Assembly: GCF_014699005.1 (NCBI RefSeq)
Contig: NZ_JACWZY010000030.1
Coordinates: 46,290-110,289, forward strand
DNA length: 64,000 bases
Direction: 5' to 3'
From: Spirosoma profusum
GTDB lineage: Bacteria > Bacteroidota > Bacteroidia > Cytophagales > Spirosomataceae
In this document: in pieces, positions 27,255 to 35,109 of the stretch
Numbering within the stretch: position 1 is the first letter of the stretch
How the letters are laid out: the number at the start of each line of letters is the position of its first letter
Notes under the pieces: model-generated
What the model was told of the DNA's origin: nothing
What the model saw: the letters and a program-made list of their open reading frames with translations, nothing else
Database searches by the model: none
Program-made: the position numbers and the translations under genes

Positions 27255-28070
27255 TTATAGCGCCGAACCGCAGTACTTACAGTAAACCGCGTCGGGATCA
27301 TGCCCCTGCCGACTACAGTTAGGACAAGCCTGCGTCGAAATATCCAGTTTTTTACTGGCCGTGGTTAGGCTAACGGCAACAATTCCGGTTGGTACGGCAA
27401 TAATGACGTAGCCGAGCAGCATGATGATTGTCGCGATAAACTTACCCATGGGTGTACTGGGAACAATGTCGCCATAACCGACCGTAGTAATCGTAATAAC
27501 GGCCCAATAAATGCTCAACGGAATGCTTTCGAAGCCATTGGAACGCCCTTCCACTACGTACATCATGGCGCCCAACGTAATAACCAGCGTAAAAATAGCC
27601 ACGAAAAAAACGGTGATTTTCGCCCTGCTTTCACGTAATGAGTAGGCTAGGAGTGCTGCCGCCGACGTGTATTCACCCAGTTTTAAAATACGGAAGATAC
27701 GTAGCATCCGGAGAATCCGCACAGCCGCCAGTTCATGCGCACCGAACATAAAAAGGCCCAGATAACTTGGCAATATAGCCAGCAAATCGACGAGGCCAAA
27801 AAAGCTGGTGACGTAACGGATTGGCTGACGGATGCTGATGATACGTGCTACGTATTCGATGCTAAACAGAATCGTAAATACCCATTCTATCCGGTCGAAG
27901 AATTGGCTGTGGAAACGCGCTATCGACGGTACGCTTTCCAGAATAACGGCCAGTACACTCAGAACAATCAGAAAAAGTAACGTAACGTCAAAAGCGCGAC
28001 CTGCCCACGTATCGGCCTCAAAAATAATTGTGTGAAGCCGCTGCCGAAAACGTTGCCAGGGAGTATTCAT
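27255..28070 (-). CDS. Voltage-gated-type potassium channel with C-terminal zinc ribbon
   Basis: This 271-residue protein has six transmembrane segments. S4 has spaced arginines (RILRMLRIFRILKL), the pore has TTVGYGD (selectivity filter), and the last inner helix follows. The C-terminus carries CPNC then CKYC, a four-Cys zinc-ribbon pattern of about 25 residues, instead of the RCK/TrkA domain often found in bacterial channels. It should conduct K+ across the inner membrane, with the ribbon possibly aiding tetramer assembly. It starts 21 bp after the nuoH stop on the same strand and may be co-transcribed. Confidence 0.9.
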   Translation of the reverse strand: MNTPWQRFRQRLHTIIFEADTWAGRAFDVTLLFLIVLSVLAVILESVPSIARFHSQFFDRIEWVFTILFSIEYVARIISIRQPIRYVTSFFGLVDLLAILPSYLGLFMFGAHELAAVRILRMLRIFRILKLGEYTSAAALLAYSLRESRAKITVFFVAIFTLVITLGAMMYVVEGRSNGFESIPLSIYWAVITITTVGYGDIVPSTPMGKFIATIIMLLGYVIIAVPTGIVAVSLTTASKKLDISTQACPNCSRQGHDPDAVYCKYCGSAL

Positions 28071-28091
28071 GAGAAAACGCTTTTGAATATT

Positions 28092-29177
28092 TTACACCAT
28101 CAGCAAACGCCATATACCAGAAATGAGAAACAGTATCAGTCCGGCGGGAGTCAGTACTTTCCAGCATAGAAACATCATCTGGTCAACGCGGACGCGCGGA
28201 AACGTCCAACGTACCCACATCTGCACCAACACAGCTAGGAACGCTTTCGACAATAGCCAAAAGGCACCCGATACGTTGCCCCAGACGGTTCCGGGTGCGC
28301 CACTGGTCCAGTCGGCCAGTCGAACTGGGCCGATGTTGGGTAATGGTGTATTCCAGCTACCCAGAAATAATACAACGCCCAAGAACGACACCAGCAGCAT
28401 CATGGCGTATTCTGACAGGTAAAGTAAAGCGAAGCGCATTCCCGAATATTCGGTGTGAAAACCAGCAACGATCTCCGATTCACCTTCAGGAAGGTCGAAC
28501 GGAGCGCGGTTGCTTTCAGCTAGTGTGCAGATGAAAAAAATGACGTAGGCAATCAGTAGAAACGGATTTCGTACTACGTTCCAGGCGAAAATACCGCCCC
28601 AGTTTGTTACGTCGATTCCCGTCGCTTTCAGTCCGAAAAGGTAGTTGGTGCTCGTCGCGAAGATGCCTTGCTGAAAACTAATTGCTTGTAAGTTAAGCGT
28701 CTGGCAAATCATCACGACGCACAGAATAGTCAGGCCCAGCGGAATCTCGTAGGAAATTATCTGCGCCACCGAACGCATGGCACCAAACAATGAGTATTTA
28801 TTATTGGAACCCCAGCCCGCCATCAGAATCCCCACTACGTCGAACGAGACGATTGCCATCAGGTAGAACACACCAACGGCAGCGCCCGAACCTTGCAAAT
28901 CAGGGGTAAGCGGCAAGACGGCAAAGCCAGCGAAAACCGACGCAAAAATGACCGCTGGAGCCAGTAGAAACAGACGGCGGTCGGCGGCATCGGGAACAAT
29001 GTCTTCTTTCTGAAGCAGTTTCAGTAAATCAGCGAAAAGCTGAAGCAAGCCCCATTTTCCGGTTTCCATGGGGCCGAGTCGGTCCTGCATAAACGCCGAT
29101 ACCTTGCGCTCGGTGTATACGCCGACGATGACGAAGCCGGAAGCCATAGCCAGAAAAATGGGAAGAGCGATTAGCAT
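28092..29177 (-). CDS. nuoH: NADH-quinone oxidoreductase subunit H
   Basis: This 361-residue membrane subunit of respiratory complex I helps form the quinone-binding cavity at the junction of the membrane and peripheral arms. Conserved blocks are YTERKVSAFMQDRLGPMETGKWGLLQLFADLLKLL, the GSNNKYSLFGAMRSVAQIISYEIPL region and PFDLPEGESEIVAGFHTEYSG. I chose the ATG at 29177, just before MLIALPIFLAMASG; the frame is open further upstream but that part translates an inverted repeat and part of asnS antisense. No other nuo gene lies within 27 kb on either side, so it is separate from any nuo operon. Confidence 0.92.
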   Translation of the reverse strand: MLIALPIFLAMASGFVIVGVYTERKVSAFMQDRLGPMETGKWGLLQLFADLLKLLQKEDIVPDAADRRLFLLAPAVIFASVFAGFAVLPLTPDLQGSGAAVGVFYLMAIVSFDVVGILMAGWGSNNKYSLFGAMRSVAQIISYEIPLGLTILCVVMICQTLNLQAISFQQGIFATSTNYLFGLKATGIDVTNWGGIFAWNVVRNPFLLIAYVIFFICTLAESNRAPFDLPEGESEIVAGFHTEYSGMRFALLYLSEYAMMLLVSFLGVVLFLGSWNTPLPNIGPVRLADWTSGAPGTVWGNVSGAFWLLSKAFLAVLVQMWVRWTFPRVRVDQMMFLCWKVLTPAGLILFLISGIWRLLMV

Positions 29178-29178
29178 G

Positions 29179-29250
29179 TTTAAAGAGCGAAAGAGCGAAA
29201 GAGTGAATTTCCAGCACCAGCGCTCATTCACTCTTTCGCTCTTTAAATTT
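29179..29250. repeat. GCGAAAGA inverted repeat in nuoH leader
   Basis: TTTAAAGAGCGAAAGAGCGAAAGAGTGAAT on one side faces ATTCACTCTTTCGCTCTTTAAA on the other. The left arm has one extra CGAAAGAG unit. It separates the asnS stop from the nuoH start on the minus strand. A similar but unpaired GAGCGAAAGAGTGAATGAGCG occurs at about 27208-27228. Confidence 0.7.
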
Positions 29251-30688
29251 AGAATTCTGCTGATTTGGGGGCTCTTGGGAATGGTATTACGTCGCGGATG
29301 TTGCCCATGCCCGTCACAAACAGAACCAGCCGTTCGAAACCGAGGCCAAAACCAGCGTGGGGAGCTGAGCCAAATCGTCGTGTGTCCAGATACCACCAGA
29401 GGGCTTCAGGTTCGATGCCCACTTCGTGCATTCGGGCGGTCAACTTGTCGAGGTCATCTTCCCGTTGCGAACCACCGATGATTTCACCGATTCCCGGAAA
29501 CAGGACGTCCATGGCACGAACTGTTTTCCCATCCGGGTCCTGCTTCATATAGAACGCTTTGATTTCACGGGGATAATTGGTCAGAATAACCGGTTTTTTA
29601 AAGTGTTTTTCGACCAGATACCGCTCGTGTTCCGACTGCAAATCGACGCCCCATTTCACCTCGTATTGAAACTGCCCTTTCTTCGCGGGTTTCGAATTCA
29701 CCAGAATATCAATGGCTTCGGTGTAGGTCAGGCGAACGAACTCGTTGCTGATCACAAATTGAAGTTTTTCGAGCAAGCCAAATTCACTTTGCTCTTCCTT
29801 CTTTTTGGTTTTCTCTTCTTCCTTCAGTCGGTTATCCAGGAACGCCAAATCATCGGCGCAGTGCTGGATGGCGTAACGTATCACGGTTTTGACAAAATCT
29901 TCGGCCAGATTCATGTTGTCTTCCAGCTCGTGAAAAGCCATTTCCGGCTCGATCATCCAGAACTCGGCCAGGTGACGGGTCGTGTTGGAGTTTTCGGCGC
30001 GGAACGTTGGTCCAAACGTATAAATCTTACCCAATGCCATAGCGCCTAACTCGCCTTCCAACTGCCCCGATACGGTCAGATTGGTTTCGCGCCCGAAAAA
30101 GTCCTGACTAAAATCAACTTTGCCTTCTTCGTTCAAAGGAGGTTTGATGGCGTCGAGTGTCGTTACGCGGAACATCTCACCGGCTCCTTCGGCGTCGGAA
30201 GCGGTGATGATAGGCGTATTGAGATAATAAAACCCGTTGTCGTTGAAATACTTATGAATGGCAAACGCCAGCGCGTGCCGGATACGTAGCACCGCACTGA
30301 ACGTATTGGTACGTGGACGTAGGTGAGCGATCTCGCGCAGAAATTCGAGCGAGTGCCGCTTGGGTTGAAGTGGATATTTTTCAGGGTCTGCGGTGCCGTA
30401 AACCGTTACGTCCTCAATCTTAACCTCAACTGCCTGACCAGCTCCCTGCGACTCGACCAACTGCCCCGTTACGGCCAGACACGAACCCGTTGTGATGAGT
30501 TTCAGCGTTTCTTCGGGAAGCTGACCGGGTTGGGCCACCACCTGAATTGTATGTATGGTCGACCCATCGTTAAGAGCGATGAAAACGGCGTTTTTACTTT
30601 CGCGTTTGGTACGTACCCAACCTTTTACCGTGACGGTGGTACCGACTGGGGCGGTTTTTAATAACTGCTGAATGGATTGATAACTCAT
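29249..30688 (-). CDS. asnS: Asparagine--tRNA ligase
   Basis: This 479-residue class IIb synthetase charges tRNA-Asn with asparagine in the cytoplasm. An N-terminal OB-fold (VTVKGWVRTKRESKNAVFIALNDGST) is followed by the catalytic domain with motif 2 (FRAENSNTTRHLAEFWMIEPEMAF) and motif 3 (GFGLGFERLVLFVTGMGNIRDVIPFPR). The length is close to the usual 430-480, with a Lys/Glu-rich insert near 290-305 (KEEEKTKKKEEQSEFG). The last residues PRAPKSAEF are typical. A -7 element lies 34 bp upstream. Confidence 0.97.
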   Translation of the reverse strand: MSYQSIQQLLKTAPVGTTVTVKGWVRTKRESKNAVFIALNDGSTIHTIQVVAQPGQLPEETLKLITTGSCLAVTGQLVESQGAGQAVEVKIEDVTVYGTADPEKYPLQPKRHSLEFLREIAHLRPRTNTFSAVLRIRHALAFAIHKYFNDNGFYYLNTPIITASDAEGAGEMFRVTTLDAIKPPLNEEGKVDFSQDFFGRETNLTVSGQLEGELGAMALGKIYTFGPTFRAENSNTTRHLAEFWMIEPEMAFHELEDNMNLAEDFVKTVIRYAIQHCADDLAFLDNRLKEEEKTKKKEEQSEFGLLEKLQFVISNEFVRLTYTEAIDILVNSKPAKKGQFQYEVKWGVDLQSEHERYLVEKHFKKPVILTNYPREIKAFYMKQDPDGKTVRAMDVLFPGIGEIIGGSQREDDLDKLTARMHEVGIEPEALWWYLDTRRFGSAPHAGFGLGFERLVLFVTGMGNIRDVIPFPRAPKSAEF

Positions 30689-30721
30689 ACTAAAACGGTG
30701 ACCGGATGTTGGTTACAGTCG

Positions 30722-30729
30722 CAAAAGTA
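30722..30729 (-). promoter_or_regulatory. -7 element upstream of asnS
   Basis: On the minus strand TACTTTTG matches TAnnTTTG and ends 34 bp before the asnS ATG. A matching -33 element is not evident. Confidence 0.5.
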
Positions 30730-30807
30730 CGTATTGTCATTTGAATCGCCCACAGTGAATTTGAATCTATAAAAACACTACGTATGGGTAATTGTTAATT
30801 GAAGACT

Positions 30808-30815
30808 TATTTTTG
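30808..30815 (+). promoter_or_regulatory. -7 element upstream of sixA
   Basis: TATTTTTG matches TAnnTTTG and lies 76 bp upstream of the sixA ATG. The leader between them contains GGGCCGCCAGAGC, related to the arm of the repeat at 34875. Confidence 0.5.
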
Positions 30816-30891
30816 TCCCAAGTTTCAGCCGGGCCGCCAGAGCGGTTCCAGTTCCAAGTTGTACAGAGAGCCCGGAACGTTGAACAAAACC

Positions 30892-31395
30892 ATGCCTAAT
30901 ACCCTATATATCGTTCGCCACGCCAAAGCCGAAGACCGAGCTATGTTCATGGCCGACCACGACCGTCAACTGACGTCCGACGGGATCATCGCTGCCGCCC
31001 GCATGGGTCGTTACCTGCGTAGCAAAGACATCCGCCCTGAACGTATAATCAGCAGTACAGCCCCCCGTGCGAAAGACACGGCCAAGGTTATTGCTGAGCA
31101 GTTGGGATATGATACGGCTGCTATTCAGTTAGATGAAAAGTTGTTTGACGGCGGTCCTAAAGCGTATCTGGCGGCCATCAATGCTATTCCATCAACGATA
31201 AAATCGGCTATGATTGTAGGGCACAATCCCGACGTATCCTATCTGGCCGAATTTTTGACGCATAAGGATATTGGCTCGATGAGCAAAGGTGCTGTACTGG
31301 CTGTGGAATTTGGCGATCTGAATTGGGCCGAAGTTTCCGGACGTACCGGTACGTTGCTGTTTGAAATATCGCCCAAACAACTGCCGACAGAATGA
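30892..31395 (+). CDS. sixA: SixA-type histidine phosphatase
   Basis: This 167-residue member of the histidine phosphatase (phosphoglycerate mutase) superfamily has the catalytic LYIVRHAKAEDR near the N-terminus (RHA rather than RHG, as in SixA), SSTAPRAKDTA, and the second histidine in MIVGHNPDVSYLAEFL. SixA removes phosphate from phosphohistidine, for example on HPt domains. The frame is open 93 bp upstream, but ATG 30892 matches the family N-terminus. The stop lies inside the left arm of an inverted repeat. Confidence 0.88.
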   Translation: MPNTLYIVRHAKAEDRAMFMADHDRQLTSDGIIAAARMGRYLRSKDIRPERIISSTAPRAKDTAKVIAEQLGYDTAAIQLDEKLFDGGPKAYLAAINAIPSTIKSAMIVGHNPDVSYLAEFLTHKDIGSMSKGAVLAVEFGDLNWAEVSGRTGTLLFEISPKQLPTE

Positions 31396-31493
31396 GTAGG
31401 CCCCGACAGGCTCCGGCTGTCGGATACGTGATTACTACTAAGTTAGTCGCTAACGCGACTCTGACAGCCAGAGCCTGTCGGGGCCTACTCATT
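31391..31493. repeat. Long inverted repeat, family B-like (arms 31 nt)
   Basis: Arms 31391-31421 and 31463-31493 match at 30 of 31 positions, with the core GGCCCCGACAGGCTCCGGCT. The loop contains a second small hairpin (GTTAGTCGCTAAC). It overlaps the sixA stop and ends 7 bp before the next ATG, so the following small gene would be translated from directly behind a strong RNA hairpin. The CGACAGGCTC core is shared with the repeat at 6953. Confidence 0.9.
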
Positions 31494-31500
31494 ACGTACC

Positions 31501-31695
31501 ATGAATCGCAATCGTCGGATTTTCATTGTCGTTTTTATCGTTTTTACCACCATCGTAGCATTGCTGGCGATTGATATGGCGAGCCGAACGACTGCCCCCT
31601 GGAATAAACGCCGGGAGGTGGAACGGGCATTGCCCATGCCTAAAGATGGTACGTCTGTTGATACACTGGCGACCGATACGTTGCTGACTCCCTGA
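31501..31695 (+). CDS. Small single-pass membrane protein
   Basis: This 64-residue protein has a basic start MNRNRRIF, one hydrophobic helix (IVVFIVFTTIVALLAI) and a polar tail with Thr/Asp-rich end (GTSVDTLATDTLLTP). It ends 5 bp before the VOC gene and follows sixA across an inverted repeat, so it is probably part of a short operon. No family is recognised. Confidence 0.6.
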   Translation: MNRNRRIFIVVFIVFTTIVALLAIDMASRTTAPWNKRREVERALPMPKDGTSVDTLATDTLLTP

Positions 31696-31700
31696 TTTTT

Positions 31701-32111
31701 ATGCTGCATCTTAAAGCTGTTCACCACATCGCCATTATTTGTTCGGATTACAACGTATCGAAGCGATTTTATACCGAAATATTGGGCTTTTCTATTCTAA
31801 ATGAACACTACCGAGCCGAGCGGCAATCTTATAAATTAGATTTAGCCCTGAACGGCCAGTACCTGATCGAATTGTTTTCTTTTCCGAGTCCACCCAAGCG
31901 CCCGTCCCGCCCTGAAGCACTAGGACTCCGACACCTGGCGTTCGCGGTTTTGAACCTTGATGAAGCTGTTACGTTCCTGAACAGCCAGAATGTAGTGACT
32001 GAACCAATACGTACCGATGAGCACACACTTCGTCGCTTTACGTTCTTCTCCGATCCCGACGGCCTGCCGCTGGAACTTTATGAAGCAGAGGGCAGAGGGG
32101 TAGAGGCATAG
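31701..32111 (+). CDS. VOC-family protein (glyoxalase I-like)
   Basis: This 136-residue vicinal oxygen chelate protein has two beta-alpha-beta-beta-beta modules. The metal-ligand positions are HHIAIICSDYNVSKRFY (His near 8), LIELFSFP (Glu), GLRHLAFAV (His) and LPLELYEA (Glu), the H/E/H/E set of glyoxalase I-like enzymes such as GloA2/YaeR. The substrate is unknown; methylglyoxal-type adducts are possible. It is tightly spaced after the small membrane protein gene. Confidence 0.85.
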   Translation: MLHLKAVHHIAIICSDYNVSKRFYTEILGFSILNEHYRAERQSYKLDLALNGQYLIELFSFPSPPKRPSRPEALGLRHLAFAVLNLDEAVTFLNSQNVVTEPIRTDEHTLRRFTFFSDPDGLPLELYEAEGRGVEA

Positions 32112-32131
32112 GGTGTGGCGTTGAGAGCCAT

Positions 32132-33346
32132 TTACCCCATGCCCTTACCCCCATGCCCTATGCCACTCAGCACACGTACCAGGGCGTTGACGTCTTCGGA
32201 CGTATTATATACATGAGGGGCAATACGTAGTACGTTGGCGCGGGCTGATACCGATACGTTCTCACGTAGCAACGCCTGCTGAATGGAGATGGGATCAACG
32301 TTCTGGGGCAACCATAACCCAACCAGGTGATGGCATCGGCCACGCGAGCCATTTTCGGGTTCGACGCGGTAACCGAACTGTTCGAGGATTGGCCATGATT
32401 CGGCCATGAGCTGCTGAACGTATCGTTGGATACGTATCGGTTGCCAGTCGAGGAGTTGGGTTAAGGCAGCCTGAAGCATTGGCATCTGTAGAAAATGCGT
32501 GTGCTCGCCTACGTTGTATCGGTACGCTTTTGGCCGATACGTGTGCTGGTAGTCCATCAATCGATGAAACTGATCGCTGTCGATCCGGTTCATCCAGCTT
32601 TCCTCCAGCGGAATCCCATCGTCAAATGCCGGACCGTAATAGGCCAATCCGAGCGAATAAGGCCCCATTAACCATTTGTAACCTGCACAGATCAGCGCAT
32701 CGGGCTGAACCGCCGACAGGTCGAAGGGGAGGGCACCAATGGATTGCGTTCCGTCGATGACGAGCCAGGCACCCACTTGGCGTGCTTTCTGACCAATCGC
32801 TTCTACATCGAATCGGATGCCGTACATCCAGTGGGCGGGCGGCACGACGACCAGTGCAGTTTCTTCGTCAATTGTTTCAAGTAAGCGCTCATTCCAGGCT
32901 GGCCCAATCGGGAACTGGTCGGGCATGTCGACCGTAACAACCGTCAGCCCCAGTTCGGAGTGAACCCGATCCCAGGCGTAGACATCACTCGGAAATTCAC
33001 CGCCGACCAATACAATTTTCTGGCCATTCTGAATTCCAGGTTTTCGCACCAGATTTCTGGCTATCACAGCCATGCCATACGAGACGGATGGAATTACGGC
33101 GATACGTTCAGGATCAGGATTTTGGATGAGTTCAGAAAAAAGTTTTCGTACAATAACCGCCCCACTAAAAAAATCATCAGGTCGTAACCCAAATGGATTT
33201 GTTTGTTTGGTAAGGGCTTCATTTCCAGATTGTTCGACGGCCAGACTTAATGGAGCACGAGTTGCACAGTTGAGATAATGCATACCGTCGGGAAGCCGAA
33301 ACAGGTGATTTTGAGGAGAAAGTGGTACGTTGGATGAAGTAGACAT
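32132..33346 (-). CDS. Class V aminotransferase family protein (NifS-like)
   Basis: This 404-residue PLP enzyme has the fold of cysteine desulfurases and isopenicillin N epimerase-like proteins. The cofactor Asp/Gln region is WLVIDGTQSIGALPFDLS and the Schiff-base Lys is in ALICAGYKWLMGPYSLG. It begins HYLNCATRAPLSLAVEQSG, as in the Csd/selenocysteine-lyase subgroup. The active-site Cys loop of true desulfurases is not obvious, so amino-acid lyase or epimerase activity is as likely. It is convergent with the VOC gene, with only 20 bp between stops. Confidence 0.85.
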   Translation of the reverse strand: MSTSSNVPLSPQNHLFRLPDGMHYLNCATRAPLSLAVEQSGNEALTKQTNPFGLRPDDFFSGAVIVRKLFSELIQNPDPERIAVIPSVSYGMAVIARNLVRKPGIQNGQKIVLVGGEFPSDVYAWDRVHSELGLTVVTVDMPDQFPIGPAWNERLLETIDEETALVVVPPAHWMYGIRFDVEAIGQKARQVGAWLVIDGTQSIGALPFDLSAVQPDALICAGYKWLMGPYSLGLAYYGPAFDDGIPLEESWMNRIDSDQFHRLMDYQHTYRPKAYRYNVGEHTHFLQMPMLQAALTQLLDWQPIRIQRYVQQLMAESWPILEQFGYRVEPENGSRGRCHHLVGLWLPQNVDPISIQQALLRENVSVSARANVLRIAPHVYNTSEDVNALVRVLSGIGHGGKGMG

Positions 33347-33438
33347 GAACAGAAAAAGCAGCAGATTTTAAATCAAATGTAATTCTGGCACAAGGTTTGT
33401 TTATGATAGGGTGTAACATACAAACCCATACCCTTTTT

Positions 33439-33975
33439 ATGAATACCCTGTTGGGCATCGGTTCACGGATTCGACACGATGAGTTTGGCGATGGCGTGAT
33501 TATCAACCTGAAAGCTGGCGGTTACACCATTACGTTCGTGCAGCATGGCGTGAAGATAATCAAATTCGATACGTCGCTGACCGTCGTTGAAGCTCTGGAA
33601 CCCGACAGCGATCTGGTCAGCCTGTTCGATGTGGAGCAATCGCTTACCCGCATTCTGCAACGCTGGGCCGATCAAACCGAGCTGGTGCCGCTGGGTGATA
33701 AGTGGAAAGGAGGGAAGTTGATATTAAAACCAGGTCGTACGGATCTGTCCCATAAAGAAATGCCGATTGATGCGTTCTTTCACAAGATTGTGATGGTTCG
33801 CGACCGGCTGCGCGTGCTCGAGCAACGCGTAAATGCTAGCACACTCGACGACGAAGAAAAAATAAATATACAACAGTACATTACCAGAATCTACGGCAGC
33901 CTGACCTCGTTCAACGTGCTGTTTAAACACGCGCATCAGCAATTTGTGGGGGAGAAATCGACTGTCGATGCGTAA
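33439..33975 (+). CDS. Hypothetical protein with UvrD/PcrA C-terminal-like beta domain
   Basis: This 178-residue protein starts GIGSRIRHDEFGDGVIINLKAGGYTITFVQHGVKIIKF, which resembles the small Tudor-like fold at the C-terminus of UvrD/PcrA helicases and CarD/RapA-type proteins, used for contacts with RNA polymerase. The rest is helical with a heptad-like region (DRLRVLEQRV). There is no helicase domain. I chose the ATG at 33439 because the 42 bp upstream in frame lack family character. A terminator follows at 34032. Confidence 0.7.
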   Translation: MNTLLGIGSRIRHDEFGDGVIINLKAGGYTITFVQHGVKIIKFDTSLTVVEALEPDSDLVSLFDVEQSLTRILQRWADQTELVPLGDKWKGGKLILKPGRTDLSHKEMPIDAFFHKIVMVRDRLRVLEQRVNASTLDDEEKINIQQYITRIYGSLTSFNVLFKHAHQQFVGEKSTVDA

Positions 33976-34031
33976 GACATTTAGTTATTGATAGTAAATG
34001 TTTCATATAGTTTTGGGTTAGTTAGATTGGG

Positions 34032-34069
34032 AGCTCCCCGCTGCTGTTTCGGTGGCGGGGACTTTTTTT
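34032..34069 (+). terminator. Intrinsic terminator
   Basis: AGCTCCCCGC and GGCGGGGACT enclose a TGCTGTTTCGGT loop and are followed by seven T. It lies 57 bp after the preceding stop codon. Confidence 0.85.
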
Positions 34070-34078
34070 GTTTTAGGA

Positions 34079-34157
34079 ATGGTACACAGAGATGCACAGA
34101 GGTTTTATATTTTTCTCTGCGTATCTCCTTTACCCTCTGTGCATCTCTGTGTACCAT
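34079..34157. repeat. Perfect inverted repeat with ACACAGAG core (arms 24 nt)
   Basis: Arms 34079-34102 and 34134-34157 match at 24 of 24 positions. The unit GTACACAGAGATGCACAGAG contains CACAGAG twice, and the loop carries CTCTGCG, a further partial copy. It lies between the terminator and the convergent YopX-like gene. I recall similar CACAGAG-rich interspersed palindromes from other bacterial genomes. Confidence 0.9.
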
Positions 34158-34186
34158 CTTATGATTTGAAGGATACGTATAAACAT

Positions 34187-34215
34187 AAACACCAGCCTCA
34201 AAGAAGCTGGTGTTT
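34187..34215 (-). terminator. Possible terminator of YopX-like gene
   Basis: AAACACCAGC and GCTGGTGTTT form a 10-bp stem with a 9-nt loop, 115 bp after the YopX-like stop. The T-run on the minus strand is short (GTTTATGTTTAT), so the call is tentative. Confidence 0.5.
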
Positions 34216-34329
34216 ACCTCCCGTTCTAACCGAGTTGTAAATAGGTTGGTACTTAACCTCCTATACGGATTAAACCCCGAAAGGGTTGCGTCGGTACGTA
34301 GATTTTATCAAAGTTGGCCTGAGGTGTAA

Positions 34330-34746
34330 TTATTCTTCTGTCAGGAGATCTGGATTTTGATAAATATTCCCCAAAACTACCCGCTTGCGAGAACGGCTAT
34401 AACCCGTATTCTGAATAAGTGCCCCACCATAGGGACCATGTTCGTCGCCTTGTTTGGATAGGATGGCCCAATAGCAATTTTCGGCATCCCAATAGACTTT
34501 ATAAGTCGTCTTGTCGTCAATGGCAATGATATCGCCTTCGTAAATATCGTTCCCGTTGCTATCGACAAGGCCAGTGAATTGCATCAAAATGACATTCGCG
34601 CTTGGAACCAGAAAATCGGCCCCATCATTAGGTAGAAACAGATGTATCTGGTCGGAATCTGTGCCATAGAAGAAAAAGCCCGACAGATAGTCCATTCGAT
34701 AGATGGAACTGAACCGGGTCCAGGCTCTAAATTTCAGTTGTCTCAT
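34330..34746 (-). CDS. YopX-family phage-type protein
   Basis: This 138-residue protein has the YopX pattern: MRQLKFRAWTRFSSIYRM at the start, then LMQFTGLVDSNGNDIYEGDIIAI and a short C-terminal GNIYQNPDLL. YopX proteins are of unknown function and are mostly encoded by prophages. I chose ATG 34746 because it begins the conserved KFRAW segment. No other phage gene lies nearby, so this is a lone copy bracketed by inverted repeats on both sides (34079 and 34875). Confidence 0.88.
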   Translation of the reverse strand: MRQLKFRAWTRFSSIYRMDYLSGFFFYGTDSDQIHLFLPNDGADFLVPSANVILMQFTGLVDSNGNDIYEGDIIAIDDKTTYKVYWDAENCYWAILSKQGDEHGPYGGALIQNTGYSRSRKRVVLGNIYQNPDLLTEE

Positions 34747-34874
34747 TGTGTTAATCGTTACGCACGTTAAACTTAGACAAAACAACTGTATCTCATACCC
34801 ATTTATTGATGATAAAATCGGTCAAGCTCATGCCGTTTACATCTTAAATAATATGAATAATGAATAATTATTCG

Positions 34875-35004
34875 TTTTTTTTATCATCCTGACCGGGCCG
34901 CCGGAGCTGGAATGAAGCATCTTTAAGCATCCTTACTTGAGAGTAAAGAAACTTTAAGATCTTTCGTGCCCGCTCCGGCGGCCCGGTCAGGATGATAAAA
35001 AAAA
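34875..35004. repeat. Perfect long inverted repeat (arms 33 nt), family A variant
   Basis: Arms 34875-34907 and 34972-35004 match at 33 of 33 positions, with ATCATCCTGACC followed by GGGCCGCCGGAGC. Both ends are runs of eight T or A. The inner part GAAGCATCTTTAA / TTTAAGATCTTTCG still resembles the family A stem. It lies between the YopX-like start and the aldo/keto reductase stop. Confidence 0.92.
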
Positions 35005-35109
35005 TGTTATTTAAACTATTGATTATCAATATATTATCTCAATAGATGTCCAATTTACACGTTAATCAGCATGGGCTAGGGTGAGCGCGAATACTGGTAA
35101 ACCGGCCAT

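Noticed and set aside
29178..29396. N-terminal extension of nuoH to 29396
   Set aside because: The extra codons translate an inverted repeat and the antisense of asnS; the family starts at MLIALPIF.
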